Source of the DNA: Opitutia bacterium
GTDB lineage: Bacteria; Verrucomicrobiota; Verrucomicrobiia; Opitutales; Opitutaceae
NCBI GenBank assembly: GCA_016187925.1
Contig: JACPIS010000009.1
Location: 301,065-365,064 of the forward strand
DNA length: 64,000 bases
Direction of reading: 5' to 3'
Shown here piece after piece: positions 32,606-40,854 of the stretch. Position 1 is the stretch's first letter, and the number at the start of each line of letters is the position of its first letter. A model generated the notes under the pieces. It did no database searches. It was given only the letters and a program-made list of their open reading frames with translations, and was not told the DNA's origin. Both the position numbers and the translations under genes were made by a program.

Positions 32606-33025
32606 TCAGTCTTTGCGCCAAACAATCTCACCGCCCAGGAAATTGCCCGCGCCCAGCGCCAGCAGCAACCCGCACTCCGCACCGAGGAGCGCCGGGGGGT
32701 GCGCGATGGCGGGATAGTGCGGCAGCTCGACGGCGAGGATCGCGGTGAACCCGCCGAGCGCCGTGCCGTTGAGCAAGGCATGCCATAGACCGACCGTCAG
32801 ACGGCGGGCGTTACCTTCTCGCTGCAAGCGGAGCAAATCCATCGCGCCGCAGCCGGCCGCCAGCCAGCCGAGCCCGGTGCCGGCCACCAGGCTCCAGAAG
32901 CCGGCGATGCCCGGCACACCGGCTGGCAGCTGCCGGCTGAAAAGGTGCAGCGCGGCATGCGCGGGCCACAACGCCACCGGGAAGTGGATCAGCATCACGT
33001 GCAGCGGATGCCCGCGGAAGCGCAT
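32606..33025 (-). CDS. DUF2231 membrane protein
   Basis: 139 residues with four predicted helices. The start MRFRGHPLHVMLIHFPVALWPAHAALHLF carries the HP-H-x-HFP motif typical of DUF2231, a family of small inner-membrane proteins without known function that sometimes resembles cytochrome b-type His-rich membrane domains. It follows the gene at 33035-33409 by 9 bp and is likely in the same ECF-driven operon. Confidence 0.85.
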   Translation of the reverse strand: MRFRGHPLHVMLIHFPVALWPAHAALHLFSRQLPAGVPGIAGFWSLVAGTGLGWLAAGCGAMDLLRLQREGNARRLTVGLWHALLNGTALGGFTAILAVELPHYPAIAHPPALLGAECGLLLALGAGNFLGGEIVWRKD

Positions 33026-33034
33026 ACGGACGCC

Positions 33035-33409
33035 TTACCGCAAGGCCACCACGGCCACCATGCCGACCGCAGCCAGTGCCGCGACGACATGGATCACCAC
33101 CAGAAAAAGCGGCCCCGCCTTCTGGCGCAGATCGTTGGCGAACAGCACCGCGCCACCGAGGGCGGCGACCACGAGCAGTGCGATCGCCGCGAAGAGCAGG
33201 TTGTTGGGATTTTTGACCGTGTAGAGGATCAGCGTAACCAGCCCCGCGGCGCCGACCGCGCCGTGGGCCAGCACAACCGGCTTGGAAGTCGTTTGTTTCT
33301 TGAGCAGCGCGAGCGCGACGATGAGGCCGAGCACGGCCGCGAACAGGAAGAAGGCGATACTGAGAATGAGCATGACGAGGGAGGATTGAGGTTGAGAGAG
33401 AGCGTACAT
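33035..33409 (-). CDS. Small four-helix membrane protein
   Basis: 124 residues, nearly all in four membrane helices (SLVMLILSIAFFLFAAVLGLIVALALL; VVLAHGAVGAAGLVTLILYTV; LLFAAIALLVVAALGGAVLFA; a last helix). No family is recognised. The ATG at 33409 falls where the ECF-type promoter predicts transcription to begin, so translation may be leaderless. An ATG at 33373 would start 12 codons later with a short leader and is a fair alternative. It pairs with DUF2231. Confidence 0.7.
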   Translation of the reverse strand: MYALSQPQSSLVMLILSIAFFLFAAVLGLIVALALLKKQTTSKPVVLAHGAVGAAGLVTLILYTVKNPNNLLFAAIALLVVAALGGAVLFANDLRQKAGPLFLVVIHVVAALAAVGMVAVVALR

Positions 33410-33412
33410 CCC

Positions 33413-33441
33413 TTGGATGCGGCGACTCCTCCGGGGTTACA
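33413..33441 (-). promoter_or_regulatory. ECF sigma-type promoter of the small-membrane-protein/DUF2231 operon
   Basis: Minus strand TGTAACC (33441-33435), 14 bases, GCATCC (33420-33415) and AA. The predicted start, about 6 bases after the -10, coincides with the ATG at 33409. Confidence 0.8.
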
Positions 33442-33493
33442 GTCCGCCGCCCCGGCTGGACGATTCTTCCTCGCGACCGGCGCGCCCGTCCCC

Positions 33494-34159
33494 TCAGCGG
33501 CCCTGCAGGATCGCGCCCATGACCCGCGCGGTCAGCGGATCGCAGAACTCGGCCCGGTATTGGAACAGCTCTAGGCCCGCAGCGCTGGCGAGCAGGATCG
33601 ACTTCAGCCGCTCGCGGGCGCGATGCAGGCTGACCTTGACGCTCCCGGGCGTGACGCCGAGACAAGCGGCGGTCTCGGCGGTCGTCAGACGCTGGATCTC
33701 CCGCAGCACATAGACCGTGCGCAGGTTGCGCGGCAGCGCGCCAATGGCGTTTTCCAAAAGTGTCTTCGTCTCCTTGAGATTCAAACCCGCCGCTCCTTGC
33801 GGGGCGGTGGTCACCGGCAGTTCGGTGTCTTCCAGCAAAGCTTCCTCCCGGGCTCCGCGACGGCGACGGAGGATCATGAGGCACTCGTTGATCATGATGC
33901 GGGTCAGCCAGGTGGAGAAGGAGGCGTTGCGCTGGAAATTCCCCAAGTGCACGAAGGCCTTGAGATAGGTGTTCTGCATCGCGTCCTCCGCCTGATCGTG
34001 TCGTCGCAGGTAGCTGAGGCCGACGCGGAAAAGCTGGCGATTGTAGCGCCGCACGAGCACCTCGAACATCTCGCGGTTGCCGCGGTTCACTTCGTCGATG
34101 GCCTGTAGATCGGTGATCTCAGGATGGAGGTCGTTGATGTCGATCTGGGCGAGGCTCAT
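33494..34159 (-). CDS. ECF-type RNA polymerase sigma factor
   Basis: 221 residues with a sigma-2 region (VLVRRYNRQLFRVGLSYLRRHDQAEDAMQNTYLKAF…SFSTWLTRIMINECLMILRRR) and a sigma-4 region (AIGALPRNLRTVYVLREIQRLTTAETAACLGVTPGSVKVSLHRARERLK). A ~30-residue C-terminal extension (…LFQYRAEFCDPLTARVMGAILQGR) contains one Cys. No anti-sigma gene is adjacent, so control may be transcriptional or through the extension. It has the same promoter as its neighbours, implying positive autoregulation. Confidence 0.92.
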   Translation of the reverse strand: MSLAQIDINDLHPEITDLQAIDEVNRGNREMFEVLVRRYNRQLFRVGLSYLRRHDQAEDAMQNTYLKAFVHLGNFQRNASFSTWLTRIMINECLMILRRRRGAREEALLEDTELPVTTAPQGAAGLNLKETKTLLENAIGALPRNLRTVYVLREIQRLTTAETAACLGVTPGSVKVSLHRARERLKSILLASAAGLELFQYRAEFCDPLTARVMGAILQGR

Positions 34160-34168
34160 CAGGGAATC

Positions 34169-34195
34169 GGATGCCGGAGCAGGTCAAAGGTTACA
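34169..34195 (-). promoter_or_regulatory. ECF sigma-type promoter of the sigma gene itself
   Basis: Minus strand TGTAACC (34195-34189), 14 bases, GCATCC (34174-34169), then GATTCCCTG and the ATG at 34159. The leader would be only a few bases long. Confidence 0.8.
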
Positions 34196-34284
34196 GCGAC
34201 AGGTTGCGCCTGTTCCCCGGTGGATGCAACCCGCGTTGATTTCTTGTTTCCAACCCGCCTGTCTTGCCTCATGCGTGGCGGCTT

Positions 34285-35148
34285 GTGAATGACCCCGCGC
34301 ACAACCGCTCCGTCGTCCTGCTGCTGCTGGCGGCGCTTTGCTGGAGTCTCGGCGGTGTGCTCATCAAGTGGGTGCAATGGCCGCCGCTGGCGGTCGCGAG
34401 CGGCCGCGGCCTCATCGCGACGCTGTTCCTCGGCGCGGCGTGCGCGCGGACGCTGCGGTTCACCTGGTCGCCCGTGCAGCTCGGCGCCGCCGTGGCGTAT
34501 GCGCTGACGACCGTCCTGTTCGTCACGGCGACCAAGCTCACGACCGCGGCCAACGCGATCCTCATCCAGTACACGGCGCCCGTGTGGGTGGCGCTGCTCG
34601 GCGCGGGGTTTCTGCAGGAGCATCCGCAGCGCAGCGACTGGTTCGTCATGGCGCTCGTTTTTGCCGGCATGGGCATCTTCCTCTACGACGGCCTGCATTT
34701 CAGCGGCCTGGCGGGCAACCTCTTCGCCCTCGGCAGCGGTGTGGCTTTCGCTGCGCTCGTGTTGCTGTTGCGCAAGCAGAAGGACGGCTCGCCGATCGAA
34801 TCCATCATCCTCGGCAACGCGCTGGCGTTTCTCATCGGGTTGCCGTGGCTCGCTCGCGCGCCCGCTTTGCCGGCCGACGGCTGGGTGGCGCTTGGTCTGC
34901 TCGGCCTCGTGCAGCTGGGCGTCTCGTACCTGCTCTACGCCCGCGCCATCAAGCACGTCACGGCTCTCGAGGCGGTGCTGATTCCCATCATCGAACCGAT
35001 CCTGAATCCTCTCTGGGTCATGCTCGTGCTCGGGGAAAAACCCAGCCAGCTCGCGCTGTTTGGCGGCGCCATCGTCATCGGGGCGGTGACGTGGCGCGCG
35101 CTCGCCTCGATCCGCGGGCCGCGCGGTGCCGCGGCACCGGCGGCCTGA
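34285..35148 (+). CDS. EamA/DMT-family transporter
   Basis: 287 residues from a GTG at 34285 (MNDPAHNRSVVLLLLAALCWSLGGVLIKW); a TTG at 34264 would add seven. Ten helices form the two EamA repeats, each opening with the typical W-x-x-N/G-x-x-x-K pattern; the second ends EAVLIPIIEPILNPLWVMLVLGEKPS, the family's C-terminal signature. Substrate cannot be told; members export amino acids or metabolites. It is 18 bp before the lipase-like gene and probably co-transcribed with it. Confidence 0.85.
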   Translation: MNDPAHNRSVVLLLLAALCWSLGGVLIKWVQWPPLAVASGRGLIATLFLGAACARTLRFTWSPVQLGAAVAYALTTVLFVTATKLTTAANAILIQYTAPVWVALLGAGFLQEHPQRSDWFVMALVFAGMGIFLYDGLHFSGLAGNLFALGSGVAFAALVLLLRKQKDGSPIESIILGNALAFLIGLPWLARAPALPADGWVALGLLGLVQLGVSYLLYARAIKHVTALEAVLIPIIEPILNPLWVMLVLGEKPSQLALFGGAIVIGAVTWRALASIRGPRGAAAPAA

Positions 35149-35166
35149 TTCACGGTCAAAGGGCTG

Positions 35167-35910
35167 ATGCGCAGGCTCGCCCTTCTTTTCCTGTTCGGCT
35201 TGGCTGCCGGCGTGCCTGCCTCTGCCGCTCCTGACTCCCGCGAAACCGTCGTGCTGTTGCACGGCGTGGCGATGCGGCCGTTCATCATGCTGCGGGCCGC
35301 GGCCGCGTTGCGGAGCGAAGGCTATCGCGTCGTCAACCTTGGCTATCCCTCGCGCACGATGCCGATCGAAGAGATCGCCCGCAACTATCTGCCGGCGCAA
35401 CTGGCGGCGCATGGCATCGGTGCCGCGCCGCGCGTGCATTTCGTCACGCACTCGATGGGCAGCCTCGTGCTGCGGTTTTATCTGTCGGAAAACCGCCCGG
35501 CCAACCTCGGCCGCGTCGTGCTGCTCGGGCCGCCCAACCACGGCAGCGCGGCCGCCGACTACGCGGCGTCACGCCGCCTGTTGCGCTGGGTGGGTGGCAT
35601 CAACCTGTCCGCGCTCGGTACGGGCGGCGCGGCGGTCACCCGGAAATTACCCGTCGCCGATTTCGACGTCGGCATCATCGCGGGCACGCGGAGCATCCAC
35701 GGATTGTTTGCCCGCGTCCTGCAGGGCGAGAACGACGGCACGGTCACGGTCGAGTCGGCCCGGCTCGAGGGCATGAAGGATTTCCTCGCGCTGCCGCGCT
35801 CGCACACGTTGATGCTCTGGCGGCGCGACGTGCTGGCGCAGGTGGGCGCGTTCCTGCGCGACGGAAAGTTCGCGCGGCCTACGCCGGCTGGGGCTTCGTC
35901 GGCGGCTTGA
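35167..35910 (+). CDS. Secreted alpha/beta-hydrolase (lipase/esterase-like)
   Basis: 247 residues with a signal peptide (MRRLALLFLFGLAAGVPASAA). The oxyanion-hole region is TVVLLHGVAMRP, the nucleophile elbow is HFVTHSMGSLVLRF (Ser in the HSMGS motif), and the PPNHGSAAADY stretch follows as in triacylglycerol lipase-like proteins. A likely catalytic His lies in LPRSHTLML and an Asp in QGENDGTVTVES. It probably cleaves an ester in the periplasm. Its final 32 bp overlap the convergent DMT gene. Confidence 0.85.
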   Translation: MRRLALLFLFGLAAGVPASAAPDSRETVVLLHGVAMRPFIMLRAAAALRSEGYRVVNLGYPSRTMPIEEIARNYLPAQLAAHGIGAAPRVHFVTHSMGSLVLRFYLSENRPANLGRVVLLGPPNHGSAAADYAASRRLLRWVGGINLSALGTGGAAVTRKLPVADFDVGIIAGTRSIHGLFARVLQGENDGTVTVESARLEGMKDFLALPRSHTLMLWRRDVLAQVGAFLRDGKFARPTPAGASSAA

Positions 35911-36856
35911 GCTGAATGAGGATGTTGGCGAGCGTGATGAGTCCGCCGCCGACCAGCAGATGCCACGTCACCCGCTCGTTCGGATAATCCACGCCGGCCC
36001 AGCGCGAGAACACCGCCGGGAGAAACAACGCCATCACCGCGGTGAAAACCGGCTCGGCGCAGTAGATCAACCCGGCCTCGGTCGCCGTGATCTTCGGCTG
36101 CCACTTGTTCATGAGCGTGTAGGAGCCGAGCGTGCAAAACAGCGTGAGCAGCAGCGTGAATCCCAGCCACGGTGCCGAACTCCACGGGGTGAGAAAATCC
36201 GCGGCGCGCGGCGCGGTGCCGAACGCCATGACCGTGAAGAGCACCGCCTGGATGGCGAACATCGTCACCGTCACCGGCAGCACGCGGTTGCCGTGGTAGC
36301 GCCGGTCCTCGAGGGTGAAGATCTGCCACATGAAAAACACCGAACTGAGCAGCGTCTCGAGTTCGCCGCGCCCGAGGTGCATCGTGCGGAGGTCGAAACG
36401 CCCGAGGATGCCGTCGCCCGCCAGCACGAGCACGCTGCACAGCCACACGACCGGCGCCGGCAGGCGGCGCGAGCGCACGGCCAGCCAGACGGGAATCATC
36501 AGCGCGTAGAACTGCGTGAGGAACGCCGAGGTCGACGCGCTGGTGAACTGCAGTCCGTCGTTCTGAAAAAGCATGCCCACCGAGGCGGAGACGCCGAGCA
36601 CCAGGCCCTGGCGGCGCTCGCTCGCGGTGACACCGCCGAGCAGCTGCTTGCGCGCCAGCACGGCGAGGACGACGGTCGCGATGAGAAAGCGCGGCGCCAC
36701 GGTCATCGCGGTAATGAACCAGTTGCCGCTCGCCGGCACGACCGCCTGCTGGGTCAGCGCCATGGCCTTGATGAGCGGGAAGCTCACGCCCCAGAACAGG
36801 GTGGCGAGTAGCAGCCCCAGCAGGGCTCGAGAGTGCTCGTGGCGCGGCGCGGTCAT
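35879..36856 (-). CDS. EamA/DMT-family transporter
   Basis: 325 residues from the ATG at 36856 (MTAPRHEHSRALLGLLLATLFWGVSFPLIKAMAL). Ten helices make two EamA repeats; the second contains KITATEAGLIYCAEPVFTAVMALFLPAVFS, the typical acidic/proline motif. It is only distantly like the DMT protein at 34285. Convergent with, and overlapping by 32 bp, the lipase-like gene. Substrate unknown. Confidence 0.87.
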   Translation of the reverse strand: MTAPRHEHSRALLGLLLATLFWGVSFPLIKAMALTQQAVVPASGNWFITAMTVAPRFLIATVVLAVLARKQLLGGVTASERRQGLVLGVSASVGMLFQNDGLQFTSASTSAFLTQFYALMIPVWLAVRSRRLPAPVVWLCSVLVLAGDGILGRFDLRTMHLGRGELETLLSSVFFMWQIFTLEDRRYHGNRVLPVTVTMFAIQAVLFTVMAFGTAPRAADFLTPWSSAPWLGFTLLLTLFCTLGSYTLMNKWQPKITATEAGLIYCAEPVFTAVMALFLPAVFSRWAGVDYPNERVTWHLLVGGGLITLANILIQLKPPTKPQPA

Positions 36857-36926
36857 GGCGGACGGAAAGCGCAGCGTTGCGCGGCGGTGCGGACGCGCAA
36901 GCGCGAAGCAGCCCCGCAAAAAACAA

Positions 36927-36954
36927 AACCGCCGCGGATTGCTCCGCGGCGGTT
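36927..36954 (-). terminator. Terminator downstream of the SWIB gene
   Basis: A 12-bp perfect stem AACCGCCGCGGA / TCCGCGGCGGTT with loop TTGC. On the minus strand it is followed by TTGTTTTTT. It lies 28 bp past the SWIB stop. Confidence 0.9.
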
Positions 36955-36982
36955 CAAAGTGTGATTTAGCGGTGCGCTAGAA

Positions 36983-37252
36983 TCAGGACACGTGCTTGCT
37001 GACCAGCTTGGTCATGTCGAACATGCTGACCTGACCCTTGCCGCCGAAGACGGCCTTGAGCTTGTCGTCCGCATTGATCATGCGCCTGTTCTTCTTGTCC
37101 TGGAGACCGTTCTTCTTGATGTAGGCCCAGAGTTTCTTGGTCATCTCCGTGCGGGGCAGCGGAGCGGAGCCGACGACGGCGGCGAGAGTGGCGTCCGGCT
37201 GAACCGGGGCCATGAATTTTGCGTTGGGTTTACGAGCAGATTTCTTTGCCAT
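36983..37252 (-). CDS. SWIB/MDM2-domain protein
   Basis: 89 residues. After a basic start (MAKKSARKPNAKFMAPVQP) comes a complete SWIB domain: LAAVVGSAPLPRTEMTKKLWAYIKKNGLQDKKNRRMI, then ADDKLKAVFGGKGQVSMFDMTKLVSKHV. Bacterial SWIB proteins occur in chlamydiae and Verrucomicrobiota and are thought to bind DNA or condense the chromosome; direct function is not known. Single gene with its own terminator. Confidence 0.92.
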   Translation of the reverse strand: MAKKSARKPNAKFMAPVQPDATLAAVVGSAPLPRTEMTKKLWAYIKKNGLQDKKNRRMINADDKLKAVFGGKGQVSMFDMTKLVSKHVS

Positions 37253-37723
37253 AGTGACTCTCGTATTAGAACCCGCCGGGCGCGATGCAACGATTTTCTA
37301 GAGGGGAAATCACATTTTTCAGAGGAGAAATCGCTTGAGTTTCCCCGCCGCGCGCGGCAATCGTCGCCGCGGTTCCGTCTGCGCGGCGAATTTTTTCGCA
37401 AAATCTCCGGACGAAAAATCCCGCCGGCGGCCGGCCGCGACGCCTGCGGTGCGTGGTGGTCGCGCGGCAAAAGACCGGAGCAGACGCAACCGTCCGTCTC
37501 GGTCCGCCGGGCTTCCCGGCCTGAGGAATTCACCCGGGAGCGCGGGCGACTCCACGCTTGCGCTGGGGCGGCGCGACGCCAGCCTTGGCGGCGTTGGGTT
37601 GGTTGTTTGTTAGATTCTACCGCCACGGAGAATTATCAGGTGAGCGCAGGTGTTCAGTGATGATTTGTATCCCGGCAGTCGGGAACGGGCGGCAAGGCGG
37701 CAGCACTCAGCTCGGATCATCAC
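37253..37723. other. 470-bp region between SWIB and RRM genes without a gene
   Basis: Open frames here have Arg/Ala/Pro-rich translations typical of out-of-frame GC-rich DNA and none looks real. Near SWIB there is a direct repeat of AGAGG(G/A)GAAATC (37301 and 37320). The part nearer the RRM gene (about 37620-37720) could hold its promoter and a long 5' leader. No terminator or palindrome was found. Confidence 0.4.
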
Positions 37724-38164
37724 ATGTCAGACAACTCAAAGCTCTACGTGGGGAACCTTCCCTTCGCCAGCACCGCGCAGGACCTCGAGGCCCTGTTCGG
37801 CCAGGTCGGTACCGTCAGCGTCGTCGAGATCATCTTCGACAAGTTCACCGGCCGTTCCCGTGGTTTCGCGTTTGTGACGATGGGCAGCGCCGAAGAGGCG
37901 CAGAAAGCCGTGGAGAAATTCCACGGCCACCAGATCGAAGGCCGCGCCCTTTCGGTCAACATCGCCCGTCCGCGCGAGGAGCGTCCGCCGCGTTCCGGCG
38001 GCTTCGGAGGTGAGCGCCGCGGCTTCGGCGGCGGTGGTGGTGGCGGCGGCTTCCGCGGCGGTCGCGGTGGCGGTGGTGGTTATCGCGGGGGTGGCGGCGG
38101 CTTCCGTGGTGATCGCGGCGGCGACCGCGGGGGCGGTGACCGTGGCGGCTACGGCCGCGAGTGA
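37724..38164 (+). CDS. RRM RNA-binding protein with glycine-rich tail
   Basis: 146 residues. A single RNA-recognition motif fills 1-85 with RNP2 (KLYVGNLPF) and RNP1 (SRGFAFVTM), followed by a ~55-residue tail of Gly, Arg and Phe in repeated GGFRG/GGDRG units. Such proteins in cyanobacteria and Verrucomicrobiota are cold- or stress-induced RNA chaperones. The Gly/Arg tail may aid RNA binding or phase separation (inference). A terminator follows at 38194. Confidence 0.92.
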   Translation: MSDNSKLYVGNLPFASTAQDLEALFGQVGTVSVVEIIFDKFTGRSRGFAFVTMGSAEEAQKAVEKFHGHQIEGRALSVNIARPREERPPRSGGFGGERRGFGGGGGGGGFRGGRGGGGGYRGGGGGFRGDRGGDRGGGDRGGYGRE

Positions 38165-38193
38165 TTTCGCCTCGCGCCCAAGTTTGCATTTCG

Positions 38194-38219
38194 GGCCGGA
38201 CTTCGCGTCCGGCCTTTTT
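38194..38219 (+). terminator. Terminator after the RRM gene
   Basis: Stem GGCCGGAC / GTCCGGCC with loop TTCGC and a TTTTT tail, 29 bp after the stop codon. Confidence 0.93.
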
Positions 38220-38231
38220 CTTTGTCCACCG

Positions 38232-38660
38232 TCAACGCGCGAGAAAGCGCTTCTCCCATTCCGGATCGGGCAGCGGCGCCGGCCGGTATTGCCCGAACAG
38301 CCCGCGGCGCGTCCGCGCAATGCATCGGTAGAAAGGGTCGCGCAAAAAACGCGGTACGACGCGCAGCCACGCCAGGGCGCTCCATCCGCCGCCGACCACC
38401 GCGGCGGCCGCCAGCGCTCCGTCCGTGCGCAGCCGATACGCCCCGGGCGCGGGGTTGCTCCAGTCCGGCACGAACACCAAGCTGTCGAAATCCTCCGCCG
38501 GCAGACCCTGCGCGCGGAGGTAGGCCTGCGCCGGCGCACTCTGGAGTGGCGCGTAGTGCAACCGGCCCGCGCGGTCGGCGCGCAGCAGCGCGCGGACGAT
38601 CCGGTGGCACAGGCCGCACTCGCCATCGTAGAGGAGAACGGGGCGGGCCGGGACGTTCAT
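38232..38660 (-). CDS. DCC-family thiol-disulfide oxidoreductase (DUF393)
   Basis: 142 residues with the diagnostic LLYDGECGLCHRIVRAL (DGxCxxC) at the start, and the family's later YRLRTDGALAAAAVV and FYRCIARTRRGLFG segments. DCC proteins are thioredoxin-like; their partners are largely unknown. The gene lies just downstream of mgtE in the same direction (16-bp gap), so it may be its operon partner by chance. Confidence 0.88.
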   Translation of the reverse strand: MNVPARPVLLYDGECGLCHRIVRALLRADRAGRLHYAPLQSAPAQAYLRAQGLPAEDFDSLVFVPDWSNPAPGAYRLRTDGALAAAAVVGGGWSALAWLRVVPRFLRDPFYRCIARTRRGLFGQYRPAPLPDPEWEKRFLAR

Positions 38661-38676
38661 GGGCGGCGGGCGCGGC

Positions 38677-40059
38677 TCAGAGCAGCGTCCCGCGCATGAT
38701 GAGGAACGCCACGCTGAAGTAAATGATCAGGCCGGTCACGTCGACGAGCGTGGCCACGAACGGCGCGCTGGAGGTCGCCGGATCGAAGCCGAGTTTCTTC
38801 AGCAAGAGCGGCAGCATCGAACCCATCAGCGAGCCCCAGAGCACGATGCCCACGAGCGCCACGCCCACCGTCAGGCCGACCAGCGGCCAGTGCGCACCGT
38901 AGATGCTGGAAAACATCGACCAGATCGCGATGCGCAGAAATCCGATGGCGCCCAGGATGCAGCCCAGCGCGAAGCCCGCGGCCAGTTCGCGCCGCATGAT
39001 CCGCCACCAGTCGCGCAGCTTGAACTCGCCCAGCGCCAGGGCGCGGATGACGAGCGTGGCCGCCTGCGAGCCGGCGTTGCCGCCCGAGCTGATGACGAGC
39101 GGGATGAACAGCGAGAGCACGATGGCCCGCGAAAGCTCGTCCTCGAAATAACTCATCGCCGTCGCCGTCAGCATTTCGCCGAGGAACAGCACGACCAGCC
39201 AGCTCGCGCGCTTCCGCACCATCTTGGAGAGGGCGATGGTCGTGTAGGGCTCGTCGAGCGCCTCGGTGCCGCCGAGCTTCTGGATGTCCTCGGTCGCCTC
39301 CTCCGCCGCCACGTCGAGCATGTCGTCCGCCGTCACGATGCCGATGATCCGGCCGTCGGGATCGGTGACCGGCAGGGCCGTGCGGTCGTATTTGCGGAAG
39401 ACCACGAGCGCCTTCTCGCGGTCGTCGTTCGGCGAGAGCGAGGTGTAGTTGCCGTCCATCAGGTTCCGCACCGGCGTGTCGAAGTCGGCCAGCAGGAAAC
39501 GGCGCACGCGGATGTCGTCGAGCAGCCGGCCCGCCGCGTCCGTCACGTAGACCATGTTCAACGTCTCGCGGTCGTAGCCGTGGGTGCGGATGTAATCGAG
39601 CGCCTCGCGCACCGTCCAGTCGGCCTGCACGGTCACGTAGTCGAGCGTCATCATCCGGCCGACGCTGTGTTCCGGGTAGGCGAGCAGATCCTGCGCGACC
39701 TTGCGCTCCTCCGGAGTCAGCAGGCCGAGCAACTGCATGGCGAGGTCGAGCGGCAGCTCGTTGAGGAAGGCCGTGCGGTCGTCCGGTGGCAGTTCATTGA
39801 GCAGCGCGGCGGCCTGCGCCTGCGTCAGCGTCTTGAGCAGCTTGTGCTTCGCGGCGTGCTCCAGGTACGAGAAGGTCGCGGCCGCCAGCTCCTTCGAGCA
39901 ACCGCGGAACAGCATGGCCAGCTGCTCGACCGGCAGCTCCGACAGGATGGGCGCGATGTCCGAGGAGAGCCACGGCGCCAGCTTGAGCTTCAGGCCCGCG
40001 AAGTCCTTGTTCGCGATCAGCGTGGAGATCTCCGCCTTGAGCGTGGCCTGAGTGGACAT
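38677..40059 (-). CDS. mgtE: MgtE magnesium transporter
   Basis: 460 residues from the ATG at 40059 (MSTQATLKAEIS). An N-domain of helical repeats (residues ~1-130, with ELPPDDRTAFLNELP) precedes two CBS domains (from TLDYVTVQADWTVREALDYI to …GRIIGIVTADDMLDV) and the connecting helix. Five membrane helices follow, with the selectivity-region motif SSGGNAGSQAATLVIRALALGE and the final ATLVDVTGLIIYF. The cytosolic part senses Mg2+ and gates the channel. No Mg riboswitch is apparent in the 150 bp upstream. Confidence 0.95.
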   Translation of the reverse strand: MSTQATLKAEISTLIANKDFAGLKLKLAPWLSSDIAPILSELPVEQLAMLFRGCSKELAAATFSYLEHAAKHKLLKTLTQAQAAALLNELPPDDRTAFLNELPLDLAMQLLGLLTPEERKVAQDLLAYPEHSVGRMMTLDYVTVQADWTVREALDYIRTHGYDRETLNMVYVTDAAGRLLDDIRVRRFLLADFDTPVRNLMDGNYTSLSPNDDREKALVVFRKYDRTALPVTDPDGRIIGIVTADDMLDVAAEEATEDIQKLGGTEALDEPYTTIALSKMVRKRASWLVVLFLGEMLTATAMSYFEDELSRAIVLSLFIPLVISSGGNAGSQAATLVIRALALGEFKLRDWWRIMRRELAAGFALGCILGAIGFLRIAIWSMFSSIYGAHWPLVGLTVGVALVGIVLWGSLMGSMLPLLLKKLGFDPATSSAPFVATLVDVTGLIIYFSVAFLIMRGTLL

Positions 40060-40175
40060 GCCCCGCACGCTACTGGCGGCCAACCCGTTGGCAACTCCCG
40101 GCGCGCCGCACTGCCTCCATGACCCCGGCGGAGAACTCGCCCCGCACGGACAGGGAAAAAGATTTGGGCTTGCAT

Positions 40176-40203
40176 GGAAACTTAAAATACCTTTCTAGTT
40201 TCC
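40176..40203. promoter_or_regulatory. Candidate operator GGAAACT-N14-AGTTTCC upstream of the TetR gene
   Basis: Perfect 7-bp arms at 40176-40182 and 40197-40203, with an AT-rich centre containing TAAAAT, a possible -10. It ends 9 bp before the TetR start codon. The position suits autorepression of the efflux operon by the TetR protein (inference). Confidence 0.55.
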
Positions 40204-40212
40204 TTCGATTCC

Positions 40213-40854
40213 ATGCCCTCTCCCGCTTTCCCTACCCCAAACTCCGCGCCGCCTTCTCCGCGGGATCGCATCCTGCAGGCTGCGCGCACGCACCTTTTCG
40301 CCTACGGCTACACCGCGCTGACCATGGACGGCCTCGCGGCTGAACTCGGCCTGAGCAAGAAGACCCTCTACGTGCATTTCCCGAGCAAGGACGCGCTCGT
40401 CACGGATATCCTCCGCGCCTTCGTGGCCGACGTCCGCTCTTCGGCCGACGCGCTTTTCGCCGACACCTCGTTGAGTTTCACCGTCAAGCTCCACCGCTTC
40501 AGCGAGACGATGGTGAAGCGCCTGCGGGTCAATCCCCACATCTTCCGCGATCTGCAGCGTTCCGCCCCGCACCTCTTCCGTCTGGTCGAAGAGCTCCGCC
40601 ACAAGAACATCCCCCACGTCTTCGGCCAGCTCCTGCGCGAGGGGCAGGCTGCCGGCATGGTCCGCGCCGACCTCGATCCCGCGTTCGCGATCGAGTTCTG
40701 GCGTCCCGCCATTCAAGCCCTGATGCACCCCGACACGCTCGATCGCCTCCAGCTCAACCCCGACCAGGTGTTCAGCCGCGCCATCAACCTCTTTTTCGGC
40801 GGACTCCTCACCCCCGCCGGCCGCAAAGACTATGAAAAACACTTCGTTCCCTGA
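40213..40854 (+). CDS. TetR-family regulator of an efflux operon
   Basis: 213 residues. The N-terminal HTH (RDRILQAARTHLFAYGYTALTMDGLAAELGLSKKTLYVHFPSKDALVTDIL) is a textbook TetR domain. The C-terminal ligand domain is of the type found with YbhG/HlyD-ABC operons (TMVKRLRVNPHIFRDLQRSAPHLFRLVEELRHKNI). It overlaps the HlyD gene by 23 bp, so it is first in the five-component export operon and probably represses it from the palindrome at 40176. Confidence 0.92.
   Translation: MPSPAFPTPNSAPPSPRDRILQAARTHLFAYGYTALTMDGLAAELGLSKKTLYVHFPSKDALVTDILRAFVADVRSSADALFADTSLSFTVKLHRFSETMVKRLRVNPHIFRDLQRSAPHLFRLVEELRHKNIPHVFGQLLREGQAAGMVRADLDPAFAIEFWRPAIQALMHPDTLDRLQLNPDQVFSRAINLFFGGLLTPAGRKDYEKHFVP

Noticed and set aside
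37253..37723. Possible small genes between SWIB and the RRM gene
   Set aside because: All frames in both strands give Arg-rich, overlapping, motif-free translations with no consistent start context.
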